In this document: positions 16,123 through 22,995 of the stretch, in pieces
Numbering within the stretch: the first letter of the stretch is position 1
Layout: every line of letters begins with the position of its first letter
DNA from: Gemmatimonadota bacterium
Lineage (GTDB): Bacteria; Latescibacterota; UBA2968; UBA8231
Length of the DNA stretch: 28,371 bases
Assembly (NCBI GenBank): GCA_028875335.1
Contig: JAPPEF010000002.1
Coordinates: 1-28,371 of the forward strand
Direction of reading: 5' to 3'
Notes under the pieces: generated by a model
Seen by the model: the letters and a program-made list of their open reading frames with translations, nothing else
Told to the model about the DNA's origin: nothing
The model's database searches: none
Position numbers and translations under genes: made by a program

Positions 16123-16449
16123 TCAGACGCCTCGGTGCCAATCCTCGAGCCCTTGGCGCAATTTTTCTAACCCGCTCTGTTCGAGCGCAGCCATTGCGTC
16201 GCGAGAAAGGCCCAAGCGCGACGCGACTTGGCCGGGCGATTTTTTGTACTGATAGCGAAGCTGAATAACGCGTATCTCGTCGTCGGAGAGGGATTGGAGG
16301 GCGCGGTGGACGAGCTGGCGCAACTCTTGGGCTTCGAGGCGATCTTGGGCGTCTTCGGTGACGAGCAGGGATACAAAGCGCTCGTCGAGACGGATGCGCT
16401 CGGCCGAGGTGGTGGTGGGATTGTCGGGAACCTTATTGTAGATAGGCAT
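16123..16449 (-). CDS. Stand-alone sigma-70 region 4-like HTH protein
   Basis: A 108-residue protein whose C-terminal half (about 53-100) matches sigma factor region 4: LSDDEIRVIQLRYQ, then a helix-turn-helix around SPGQVASRLGLSRDAMAALEQ and a KLRQGL end. Region 2 (core/-10 binding) is absent; residues 1-50 are polar and unmatched. It could be a regulator, an anti-/co-sigma-like factor or a remnant. ATG 16449 has no SD and lies immediately after the T-tract of the tRNA terminator. A TACAAT (16440-16435) inside the ORF might be a -10 for a shorter transcript. It abuts lnt. The start is uncertain. Confidence 0.65.
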   Translation of the reverse strand: MPIYNKVPDNPTTTSAERIRLDERFVSLLVTEDAQDRLEAQELRQLVHRALQSLSDDEIRVIQLRYQYKKSPGQVASRLGLSRDAMAALEQSGLEKLRQGLEDWHRGV

Positions 16450-16483
16450 AGAAAAAATCAGGGAGCCGCGAGCGACTCCCTGA
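16450..16483 (-). terminator. Intrinsic terminator after tRNA-fMet
   Basis: On the minus strand TCAGGGAG (16483-16476) pairs with CTCCCTGA (16465-16458) around a 10-base loop, followed by TTTTTT. It begins six bases after the encoded CCA of the tRNA. The T-tract ends one base before the ATG of the sigma-like gene. Confidence 0.85.
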
Positions 16484-16488
16484 AAAGG

Positions 16489-16565
<77 letters not shown>

Positions 16566-16582
16566 ACAAGCTATTTGCACTT

Positions 16583-16611
16583 AATGTAAAGGATGGGGTA
16601 GGCGGACGCAA
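16583..16611 (-). promoter_or_regulatory. Candidate promoter of tRNA-fMet
   Basis: On the minus strand TTGCGT (16611-16606), 17 bp, then TACATT (16588-16583). The -10 matches at 4 of 6 and the -35 at 3 of 6. It lies 17 bp upstream of the mature tRNA 5' end, between corC and the tRNA. Confidence 0.4.
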
Positions 16612-16616
16612 CCCTC

Positions 16617-17948
16617 TCAATCGGCGACGGGGGTCAAGAGCCGGAGTTTGACTTGGGCGATGCGCTGGCCCTCCACCTTGAGGATGTCGAGCTCTAGATG
16701 ATTGACCGTGAAGACTAAGCCCTCCGCGGGGATGCTCCCCAAGTGGTCATAGATAAATCCTCCAAGAGTTTCAAAGCCCGCTCTCGGCAGATCAGTGGAA
16801 AGCAACTCGTTGAGATCGTCTATGTCGATACGGGCATTGGCGATGAGTATCTCGCCGGGGACCTGCCAGTGGTGCAACTCCTCTTCCTCGTCGTACTCGT
16901 CTTGAATCTCCCCAACGATTTCCTCGACGAGATCCTCGGTGGTGACTAAGCCAGCCGTGCCGCCGTATTCGTCGAGGACGATGGCGAGGCGAATTCTATT
17001 GGCTCTCAGGTCATTGAGCAGGACGTCGATTTTCTTGGTCTCAGGGATGTAATAAGGATCGTGGGTAAAACGCAAGTCGCCCTCTTGTTGACTGGTCAGT
17101 AGTTGGCCTATGGGCGTCGCCAGATCGACTTCGGGCCGGGACACCAAGATCTGCAGCAGATCTTTGGCGTACACCAGTCCTTGTATGTGGTCGAGACTTT
17201 CCCGGTAGATGGGCAGGCGCGAGTGGCCCTTGTCTCTAATGAGATCGAGCAAGTCTTGCAGAGAGGCCGATTGATCGATAGCGACCATGTCGACGCGAGG
17301 AACCATGACTTCGCGGACGATGCGGTCGTGGAAGCCAAAGACGCTCTCGATCATCTCTCGCTCACTTTCCTCTAGTACACCAGACTCGCCTTCTGCCTCG
17401 ACGATGCTACGCAGTTCCTCTTCCTTTTCAGCGCGAAAGTCCTCGTCGCTGTAGTCAAAACTGCTGAGGAGTTCGAGGAGGTTGGTCAAAGGTAGGAGCA
17501 GCGCGTGTACCGGCGTATAGGCCAAGGCGACGACAGGTATGCGCGCTTCGTCGCCCTCCTCGTCAAAGCGAATGCGGCGGGGCGTAGCCACGATCATGAA
17601 AAGCCCTAGCGCCCCGAATAAGGCTACTGCTACAGAGATATAGCTCGAAAGGGCGTACGGTAATAGGAGGGTCTCCACGAGAAAGAATAGGGAGAGGGCG
17701 AGGACAGTGACGCCGATGGCCTCGCCGAGGCGAGTCATCAGACGCAGACGCAGACGCGGCTCGTAGATGCGGAGCATGGCGCTCGCATGCGATACGCCAC
17801 TTTCAGCCATTTTCTCCAGCACGGATTTGGAGAGAATGGCGAAGGTAGTCTCGTAGCTAGCTACTAAAAAGAGCCAGACGAGGCTGATTGCACCGCCTAG
17901 CGCGGCGTACGCAATGGAGGATAAGTCAACAACTTGTGGGGGTTCCAA
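16617..17948 (-). CDS. corC: CorC/HlyC-type CNNM transporter (DUF21-CBS-CorC)
   Basis: A 443-residue inner-membrane protein of the CNNM/CorC family, linked to Mg2+ (or Co2+) export. The N-terminal DUF21-like membrane domain has helices near residues 12-32, 77-96 and 102-122, with a further hydrophobic stretch near 138-160. Two CBS domains follow (about 214-350; MVPRVDMVAID and LDEYGGTAGLVTTEDLVEEIVGEI are typical). The CorC_HlyC domain ends the protein (about 360-440). Start TTG 17948 has AAAGGAG upstream. A short repeated CAGACG in the gene encodes RLRLRL at residues 65-70. It lies 37 bp after ybeY and before tRNA-fMet, as expected in a phoH-ybeY-corC-lnt cluster. Confidence 0.9.
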   Translation of the reverse strand: MEPPQVVDLSSIAYAALGGAISLVWLFLVASYETTFAILSKSVLEKMAESGVSHASAMLRIYEPRLRLRLMTRLGEAIGVTVLALSLFFLVETLLLPYALSSYISVAVALFGALGLFMIVATPRRIRFDEEGDEARIPVVALAYTPVHALLLPLTNLLELLSSFDYSDEDFRAEKEEELRSIVEAEGESGVLEESEREMIESVFGFHDRIVREVMVPRVDMVAIDQSASLQDLLDLIRDKGHSRLPIYRESLDHIQGLVYAKDLLQILVSRPEVDLATPIGQLLTSQQEGDLRFTHDPYYIPETKKIDVLLNDLRANRIRLAIVLDEYGGTAGLVTTEDLVEEIVGEIQDEYDEEEELHHWQVPGEILIANARIDIDDLNELLSTDLPRAGFETLGGFIYDHLGSIPAEGLVFTVNHLELDILKVEGQRIAQVKLRLLTPVAD

Positions 17949-17985
17949 AAAGGCTCCTTTCGGTAAGGCGGCCGGCCAAGGCTGC

Positions 17986-18438
17986 TTAGAGGGAGGGGGA
18001 GGCTGTAGTAAGGAAGCGGTCTGTTTCGTGTTCCATCGCAGCTAGTTGTTCGGGCGTGTCGTGTACCCAACCCGCTAGGTGAAGTAGGCCATGTACCAAC
18101 AGTCGGGCTAGCTCCACTAAGGGAGGGACGCAGAGCGCGGCGGCTTGTCGCTGCGCTTGAGGTAGAGAAACGTATACTTCGCCACTGCTGTCCTGACCAG
18201 GTATGGTACCTAAGTCGAAAGACAAGACATCAGTCGTGCCCTCCTTGCTGCGATAAGTGGTATTGAGGTCGCTCATGTAGTCGTCGTCAATGAGGACTAG
18301 CTGTACCGCGTCTGGAAGCGAGTGGACGCAGGCGACCTGTGCAGCGATCTGGTGCAGGGCTGCGAGCGCGTCTGCATGCAGAGGGGCGAGGCCCGCGTTT
18401 TGGACTATGTGAAGGGGCCTATCTAGACGGTGCTCCAT
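17986..18438 (-). CDS. ybeY: Endoribonuclease YbeY (rRNA maturation factor)
   Basis: A 150-residue zinc-dependent RNase needed for 16S rRNA 3'-end maturation and ribosome quality control. The zinc motif HxxxHxxxxxH is H116, H120 and H126 (HGLLHLAGWVH). The conserved YRSKEGTTDVLSF segment carries the catalytic Arg (R63). ATG 18438 lies inside the 3' end of pgpH (16-base overlap), so translation is coupled. A longer in-frame extension to 18549 lies wholly within pgpH and would not match the family N-terminus. Confidence 0.92.
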   Translation of the reverse strand: MEHRLDRPLHIVQNAGLAPLHADALAALHQIAAQVACVHSLPDAVQLVLIDDDYMSDLNTTYRSKEGTTDVLSFDLGTIPGQDSSGEVYVSLPQAQRQAAALCVPPLVELARLLVHGLLHLAGWVHDTPEQLAAMEHETDRFLTTASPSL

Positions 18439-20663
18439 TTGCGATTGGCCTTCTGCCAAGGGTATTCCATCCGACTGTGTAGGACGCCCATCAGCACGCG
18501 AATGAAGCTGTCCTCTATTTTGAGTAAGTCCCGCAGGGTCAGAGCGCACTCGTCGAGTTCGCCAGCAGTGAATTTCTGCTGGATAATTTTGTGTACTAAC
18601 TGGCGCATCCGGCTGGGCGTGCGCTCGGCGAGGGTGCGGGCTGCCGCTTCGACCGAGTCGGCCAACATCAGGATGCCGGCCTCTTTAGTCTGGGGCTTGG
18701 GACCGTTGTACCTGAAATCTTCCTCTCGCACGCTCCGGTCGCCCAATTCTACGGCACGCTCGTAAAAGTACTCGATAACGGTGGTACCGTGGTGCTGGGA
18801 GATTAGGTCGCAGATGGATTGGGGGAGGCCGTGTTCCTCGGCCAATTCGAGCCCTTCGCGGACATGCGAGGCGATAATGAGCATACTTAGGTAGGGCATC
18901 AGACGATCGTGGGGATTGCGTCCACCTTGCAATCCCTGATTTTCGCTGAAGTACTCAGGCTTGCTCACCTTGCCGATATCGTGGTAATAGCAGCCGACGC
19001 GGGCCAAAAGAGGGTTAGCGGTGATGGACTCGGCGGCGCTCTCGGAGAGGTTGGCCATAATCAGGCTGTGGGTATAGGTCCCCGGTGCCCGGATGGCCAA
19101 TTGGCGGAGCAAGGTCCGATTCGGATCTGACAACTCCAGTAGGGTGATGTCCGTGGTAATATGAAAAAGGCTTTCAAAGATCGGTAACAGGCCGATAGTG
19201 AGAATGGGGGCAGCCGCGCCGATGACGATGCCGGGTAGGATGTGAGCATATATTTGTTCGACCGGGAAGAAGCGCAACAGATCCGCCGCCGCGATGAGCA
19301 ACGCGTAAGAGATCGGCAGGAAGATCATGGGGCGATAGAACTGATTGCGGTGGCGCACGTGCCGCACCGCATAGACGGCTATGGCCGCTGTTAGGGCACA
19401 GGTTATGGCCACGTAGAAGTTGGCAAAGAGGTTGCCGACAAAGAGCGCGAGCACAAACGAGAGTACCAAGCCAATTTGCGGCGTTAATAGGATCGTCGCT
19501 AGCATAGCGGCGAGGGGAATTGGCACCCAGTAGGGGGGAAGGTCATGCGTTTTGATATAGGAGGCCGCGGCGGCTATGGCAACGGTCAAGATGGCTAATA
19601 GGACGAGCTGGCCGGGCTGGTCAAAAACAGCGCGTTCGTGCGTGGCGAGGAAGTAGCCGAAGACGAAGATCAGAAGCCCGGAAATTGTCGCGGCCGCAGC
19701 CACTTGGATCAGGCGCTTGATCGGATGCTGGGCTTGTTCTTGGGCAATTTGGGCGGCCAGTGCGTCGAGTGCGTCTACGTGGTCTTCTGTGACGGTGGCG
19801 TGCTTGTCGACAATGAGGTCGTCTTGGGCATAAATCCGCTTAATGCTGGCCACGCCGCGCCGTGCCGCGTTTCTGAGGCGGGCGGTTTCCGGCTCGTCAA
19901 TGGTCAGGTTGGGGACTACAAAGAGGCTTAGGAGTTCGTGTACGGCTTGGACAGCGTCGCGGTCGGCGATTGTGTGATACGTTTGGATGCGCGAGATCAA
20001 TTCGCCTTGTTTGAGCTTTTCTTCGCTATAGAGAGTTTCTATGTGCTGTTCCCGATCGCCGAGACGGACTTGGGTCGAGGGACTTAGGAGGATCGGTTGT
20101 TTAGAGGCAATGATGCCCGCGGTATAGTAATTGGCCAAAATCTGCCGACAGATGGCTTGGAAGTCGTGCACATAGGGCTCGCTGGCTGTGGAGAGGACGT
20201 CGATGAGAGTCGAAAGGGCATCGAGCGAGAGCGAACCGATAACTTGAGGGAGTTCGCGTTGGAGTTCGCGTTGCTTGAGCGAGTCGGCCATCTGGACCCG
20301 GATCCTTGGGATCATCACCGCAAAGACCGAGTCTAGCTGGGCTAGCTGTCGCTCTTGAATTAAGGGATCGCGGTGCAAGATGGTGGGTATCTCGGCAGTC
20401 GCTGCTTGGCGTTCGTGCTCCAATTCGGCCTCGCTCTTGGGCACGTTAAAGAGAAAAGGAGCCTCAATGCGCTCTTGGGCCACACTACCGACGCGTAACT
20501 GGGCGACATTGTAGGGACGCTGGTAGGGCGATAGGTAAGTGAGCAGGCCGATGACTAGGCCAGCCAAAGCGATGTGGAACACCCTCAAACTATGTGGGTG
20601 CCAAGGTTTGGGCTGATTACTACGGCGTTTGAAATCAAACCACTTGAAGTTAAGCGCGTTCAT
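18423..20663 (-). CDS. pgpH: PgpH-type 7TM-HD cyclic-di-AMP phosphodiesterase
   Basis: A 746-residue membrane protein with the architecture of PgpH. There is one N-terminal helix (about 32-50), then a large extracytoplasmic domain (to about 295). A 7TM block follows (about 305-480). The cytoplasmic HD domain carries H561-D562 of the HDIG motif (CYYHDIGKVSKPEYF). Family members hydrolyse c-di-AMP to pApA, linking it to osmotic and envelope control. ATG 20663 overlaps the phoH stop (ATGA), and the 3' end overlaps ybeY. A phoH-pgpH-ybeY order is known from Firmicutes. A 12-bp tandem repeat at 20249-20272 encodes QREL twice. Confidence 0.9.
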   Translation of the reverse strand: MNALNFKWFDFKRRSNQPKPWHPHSLRVFHIALAGLVIGLLTYLSPYQRPYNVAQLRVGSVAQERIEAPFLFNVPKSEAELEHERQAATAEIPTILHRDPLIQERQLAQLDSVFAVMIPRIRVQMADSLKQRELQRELPQVIGSLSLDALSTLIDVLSTASEPYVHDFQAICRQILANYYTAGIIASKQPILLSPSTQVRLGDREQHIETLYSEEKLKQGELISRIQTYHTIADRDAVQAVHELLSLFVVPNLTIDEPETARLRNAARRGVASIKRIYAQDDLIVDKHATVTEDHVDALDALAAQIAQEQAQHPIKRLIQVAAAATISGLLIFVFGYFLATHERAVFDQPGQLVLLAILTVAIAAAASYIKTHDLPPYWVPIPLAAMLATILLTPQIGLVLSFVLALFVGNLFANFYVAITCALTAAIAVYAVRHVRHRNQFYRPMIFLPISYALLIAAADLLRFFPVEQIYAHILPGIVIGAAAPILTIGLLPIFESLFHITTDITLLELSDPNRTLLRQLAIRAPGTYTHSLIMANLSESAAESITANPLLARVGCYYHDIGKVSKPEYFSENQGLQGGRNPHDRLMPYLSMLIIASHVREGLELAEEHGLPQSICDLISQHHGTTVIEYFYERAVELGDRSVREEDFRYNGPKPQTKEAGILMLADSVEAAARTLAERTPSRMRQLVHKIIQQKFTAGELDECALTLRDLLKIEDSFIRVLMGVLHSRMEYPWQKANRKWSTV

Positions 20664-21616
20664 GAATCGGCCGAGTCGTGGGCTTCCCCATAGCTGTCAT
20701 AGGCTTTGATGATCTTCTGCACGAGCGGGTTGCGCACCACATCCCGTTCGTTGAGCCGAACAAAGGCCAAGCCGGCGATCCCGGTCAGAATCTTGGGCGC
20801 GACGATCAAGCCCGAAGGCTGGTCATCGCTGAGATCGGTCTGGGTAATATCGCCAGTAACTACGGCCTTTGAGTGACTACCCAGCCGGGTGAGAAACATC
20901 TTCATCTGCTGCGGTGTAGTATTTTGGGCTTCGTCGAGAATAATAAACGAATCGTTAAGGGTGCGGCCACGCATATAAGCCAAGGGTACGACTTCGACAA
21001 TTTTCATGTCCTGCATCCGCCGCAGCCGCTCGGGTTCCATGAGATCCTGCAGCGCGTCGTAGAGCGGGCGCAAATAAGGGTCAACCTTGTCCTCAAAAGA
21101 GCCGGGCAAGAAACCGAGCTTCTCACCGGCTTCGACGGCGGGCCGGGCGAGCAGGATGCGAGATATTTGCTTTTGCCGCAGTGCGGCAACAGCCATGGCC
21201 ACTGCTAGGTAAGTCTTGCCGGTACCCGCCGGGCCAATGCCAAAGACTACATCGTTGTTGTCGATGGCTGCGAGATATTTTGCTTGCCCCTCGGTGCGGG
21301 CACAGATGGCTGTCTTATAGGTGTGGGCTATGGGATTCAAAAGGGTGCCGTGGTCGCCCTTAGGCAGGGCCGGACTAGAGTGGATCAAGTCCTCTAGCTC
21401 GGCTGCTTCGAGGGGCGGACCGTGGCGCATGCGTTTTATGAGGTGACTGAGAAAGCCATCAGCCTCGCGCACCGAAGCAGCGGATCCCTTAAGAGTAAGC
21501 TTGTCACCGCGGGCAATCAGGCGGATGCCGTATCTCTTTTCGAGATGTGCTAGGTGCTGATCGTTGCGCCCGAAGAGGGAGCGGCGATCGATGCCGGCGA
21601 TGGAAATGTCCTTCAT
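20660..21616 (-). CDS. phoH: PhoH-like ATPase (YbeZ)
   Basis: A 318-residue cytoplasmic P-loop ATPase of the PhoH/YbeZ family that works with YbeY in RNA processing. Walker A is GPAGTGKT (128-135) and Walker B is IILDEAQ (225-231). LARPAVEAGEKLGFLPG (156-172) is the family signature. The first 100 residues are a small KH-like domain. ATG 21616 is chosen because it gives the common N-terminus; its SD (AGGG) is weak and close. A TTG at 21643 lies within the T-tract of the upstream terminator and is rejected. The first gene of the cluster starts only about 17 bases after that T-tract. Confidence 0.92.
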   Translation of the reverse strand: MKDISIAGIDRRSLFGRNDQHLAHLEKRYGIRLIARGDKLTLKGSAASVREADGFLSHLIKRMRHGPPLEAAELEDLIHSSPALPKGDHGTLLNPIAHTYKTAICARTEGQAKYLAAIDNNDVVFGIGPAGTGKTYLAVAMAVAALRQKQISRILLARPAVEAGEKLGFLPGSFEDKVDPYLRPLYDALQDLMEPERLRRMQDMKIVEVVPLAYMRGRTLNDSFIILDEAQNTTPQQMKMFLTRLGSHSKAVVTGDITQTDLSDDQPSGLIVAPKILTGIAGLAFVRLNERDVVRNPLVQKIIKAYDSYGEAHDSADS

Positions 21617-21632
21617 AGCCCTGGTAGTTGGA

Positions 21633-21697
21633 CAAAAATACAAAAAGGGGTTTGAAATCCCTCCCTTAAAGCCCTCGGGAGGGAATCAAACCCCTTT
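21633..21697 (-). terminator. Strong intrinsic terminator of the lipoprotein/LysM transcript
   Basis: On the minus strand a stem of about 21 bp (21697-21677 pairing with 21665-21644, one bulged base) with an 11-base loop is followed by TTTTTGTATTTTTG. It ends the transcript that starts at the TTGACA promoter near 22958. The 3' tail reaches almost to the phoH start. Confidence 0.9.
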
Positions 21698-21735
21698 AAG
21701 TCTTAAAATTTATTTAAATCAAGTAGTTTTAATTA

Positions 21736-22563
21736 CTAAGGGATGTCGAGGACTTGAGCAGGAAAAATTAAGTCTGGCGCGACGATTTGCTGCTTGTTGG
21801 CCTCGTAGATTTTATGCCATTTGCCAGCATTGTTGTAAAGCTCGGCGGCAATTTTGAAAAGGAAGTCTCCTCGAGTGACCAAGTACTGATTTTCAGCTAC
21901 CCCGAACGGCACACCCAAAACTTGTTTGGGGTAGATTAAATCCGGGTCTTTGATTTGACCCTTGTTCTCCCGGTAGATGCGGGGCCACATATAGGGATCG
22001 TCGTAGAGTTGGTCTTTTTTGGCGATGTTCCACAAGTTGTCGCCCCGCTCAACCTTGTAGTCAATAACTACGGGTTGGGCTATGCGCGCTTTGAGATCGG
22101 CGAGCATTTGGTCAATGGTAGCTAGCTTGTCCATCATTTCAGGCAGAGCGGCTATGTTGCTCTGCCTGAGCTCGGCAACTCGGGATTCGATGGCGGTGAC
22201 TTCACCGCGACGCATAATGAGTACTTCTGGAGCCAGTGCCATCAGACCTTCGAGCTGGGCGATAATAGCGTCGAGTTCGCGCCCAAAGGCCATGACTTCG
22301 GATTCGGAATGGCCGATTGCTGCGAGAATCTGGGCATTGAGGTCGGCGTTGGCCCGGTCGAGCTGGGCAATCTGCATATTAAGTGCTTCAATCTGGGCGA
22401 TTAGCTCTTCGGTCTGGGCGTTGGCCGCGGCCTCGCGGTTGACGATCTCCTGCCCCAAAGCCATGTATTCCTCACAGGTCATCTGCTGCTCTTGAGCAGA
22501 AATGTTTTCGCTCGCTAGGACTAGCAGTGCTAAAACCAACCCACCAACGGACAACTTCTTCAT
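21736..22563 (-). CDS. Exported coiled-coil protein with two C-terminal LysM domains
   Basis: A 275-residue envelope protein. Residues 1-24 form a Sec signal peptide (MKKLSVGGLVLALLVLASEN...). Residues 40-165 are Glu/Gln/Ala-rich and likely coiled coil. Two LysM peptidoglycan-binding modules follow (about 168-219 and 226-275), each ending in a Y/F-P-x-Q-V-L-x-x/I-P motif. ATG 22563 has AAAGGG upstream. An in-frame ATG at 22581 would overlap the lipoprotein stop (ATGA) and add six residues. It is co-transcribed with the lipoprotein gene and probably anchors an envelope complex to peptidoglycan. Confidence 0.85.
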   Translation of the reverse strand: MKKLSVGGLVLALLVLASENISAQEQQMTCEEYMALGQEIVNREAAANAQTEELIAQIEALNMQIAQLDRANADLNAQILAAIGHSESEVMAFGRELDAIIAQLEGLMALAPEVLIMRRGEVTAIESRVAELRQSNIAALPEMMDKLATIDQMLADLKARIAQPVVIDYKVERGDNLWNIAKKDQLYDDPYMWPRIYRENKGQIKDPDLIYPKQVLGVPFGVAENQYLVTRGDFLFKIAAELYNNAGKWHKIYEANKQQIVAPDLIFPAQVLDIP

Positions 22564-22577
22564 GGTCGAACCCTTTC

Positions 22578-22862
22578 TCATTTAGCTTGGTTGGCGAGGT
22601 TGTTCTTGGTAGCGGCTAGTTTGGCTTCTAATGCTTTTTTGGTGGCTTGCCGCTCGGCGAGGTCTCGCTCGAGCTGTGCTTTTTTGGCCTGTAGCTCGGT
22701 TACTTTTGCTTCGGCAGCCAGAGTAGCTTGGCGCCGTTGTTCTAGGTATTCCATGTCCTCTTGCGAAGGAACACGCGAGCAGCTAGTGACGAGAGACAGG
22801 GCGACTACCGCTAGGGCAACGCCTAAGTATCTCAAACTGGACAAAGTGGAAAGACAGCTCAT
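22578..22862 (-). CDS. Small coiled-coil lipoprotein
   Basis: A 94-residue predicted lipoprotein. The signal peptide ends in the lipobox VTSC with C28 as the lipid anchor. The mature 67 residues are almost wholly charged coiled coil (heptad-like AKVTELQAKKAQLERDLAE). It resembles Lpp-like or coiled-coil spacer lipoproteins in design, but I see no specific family. ATG 22862 follows GGAGG nine bases upstream. It is the first gene after a near-consensus promoter, with the LysM protein downstream. Lnt, encoded nearby, would acylate it. Confidence 0.82.
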   Translation of the reverse strand: MSCLSTLSSLRYLGVALAVVALSLVTSCSRVPSQEDMEYLEQRRQATLAAEAKVTELQAKKAQLERDLAERQATKKALEAKLAATKNNLANQAK

Positions 22863-22930
22863 TAAGTAGTTCCTCCACCTAGCTTAAGGATCAAACAGTG
22901 ATCTTAATTAATATACGGGATATTGGCACA

Positions 22931-22958
22931 AATATAGGCGACCTAGAGTGGATGTCAA
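22931..22958 (-). promoter_or_regulatory. Strong sigma70 promoter for the lipoprotein-LysM operon
   Basis: On the minus strand TTGACA (22958-22953) is separated by 16 bp from TATATT (22936-22931), matching the consensus at 6 of 6 and 5 of 6. Transcription would begin near 22924, giving a leader of about 60 nt. The leader contains a small GATCA/TGATC repeat near 22895. This spacer (22863-22995) holds no other gene. Confidence 0.8.
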
Positions 22959-22995
22959 GCAGTACAAGTGAAAATCTTACCCCGCCTGTACGTTT

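Noticed and set aside
17740..17760. Triple CAGACG repeat
   Set aside because: It lies in frame in corC and only encodes Arg-Leu repeats; too short for a functional repeat array.
20249..20272. 12-bp tandem repeat GGAGTTCGCGTT
   Set aside because: An in-frame duplication in the extracytoplasmic part of pgpH, with no sign of regulatory function.
21617..21643. TTG at 21643 as an earlier phoH start
   Set aside because: It lies in the terminator T-tract, lacks an SD and adds residues that do not look like PhoH.
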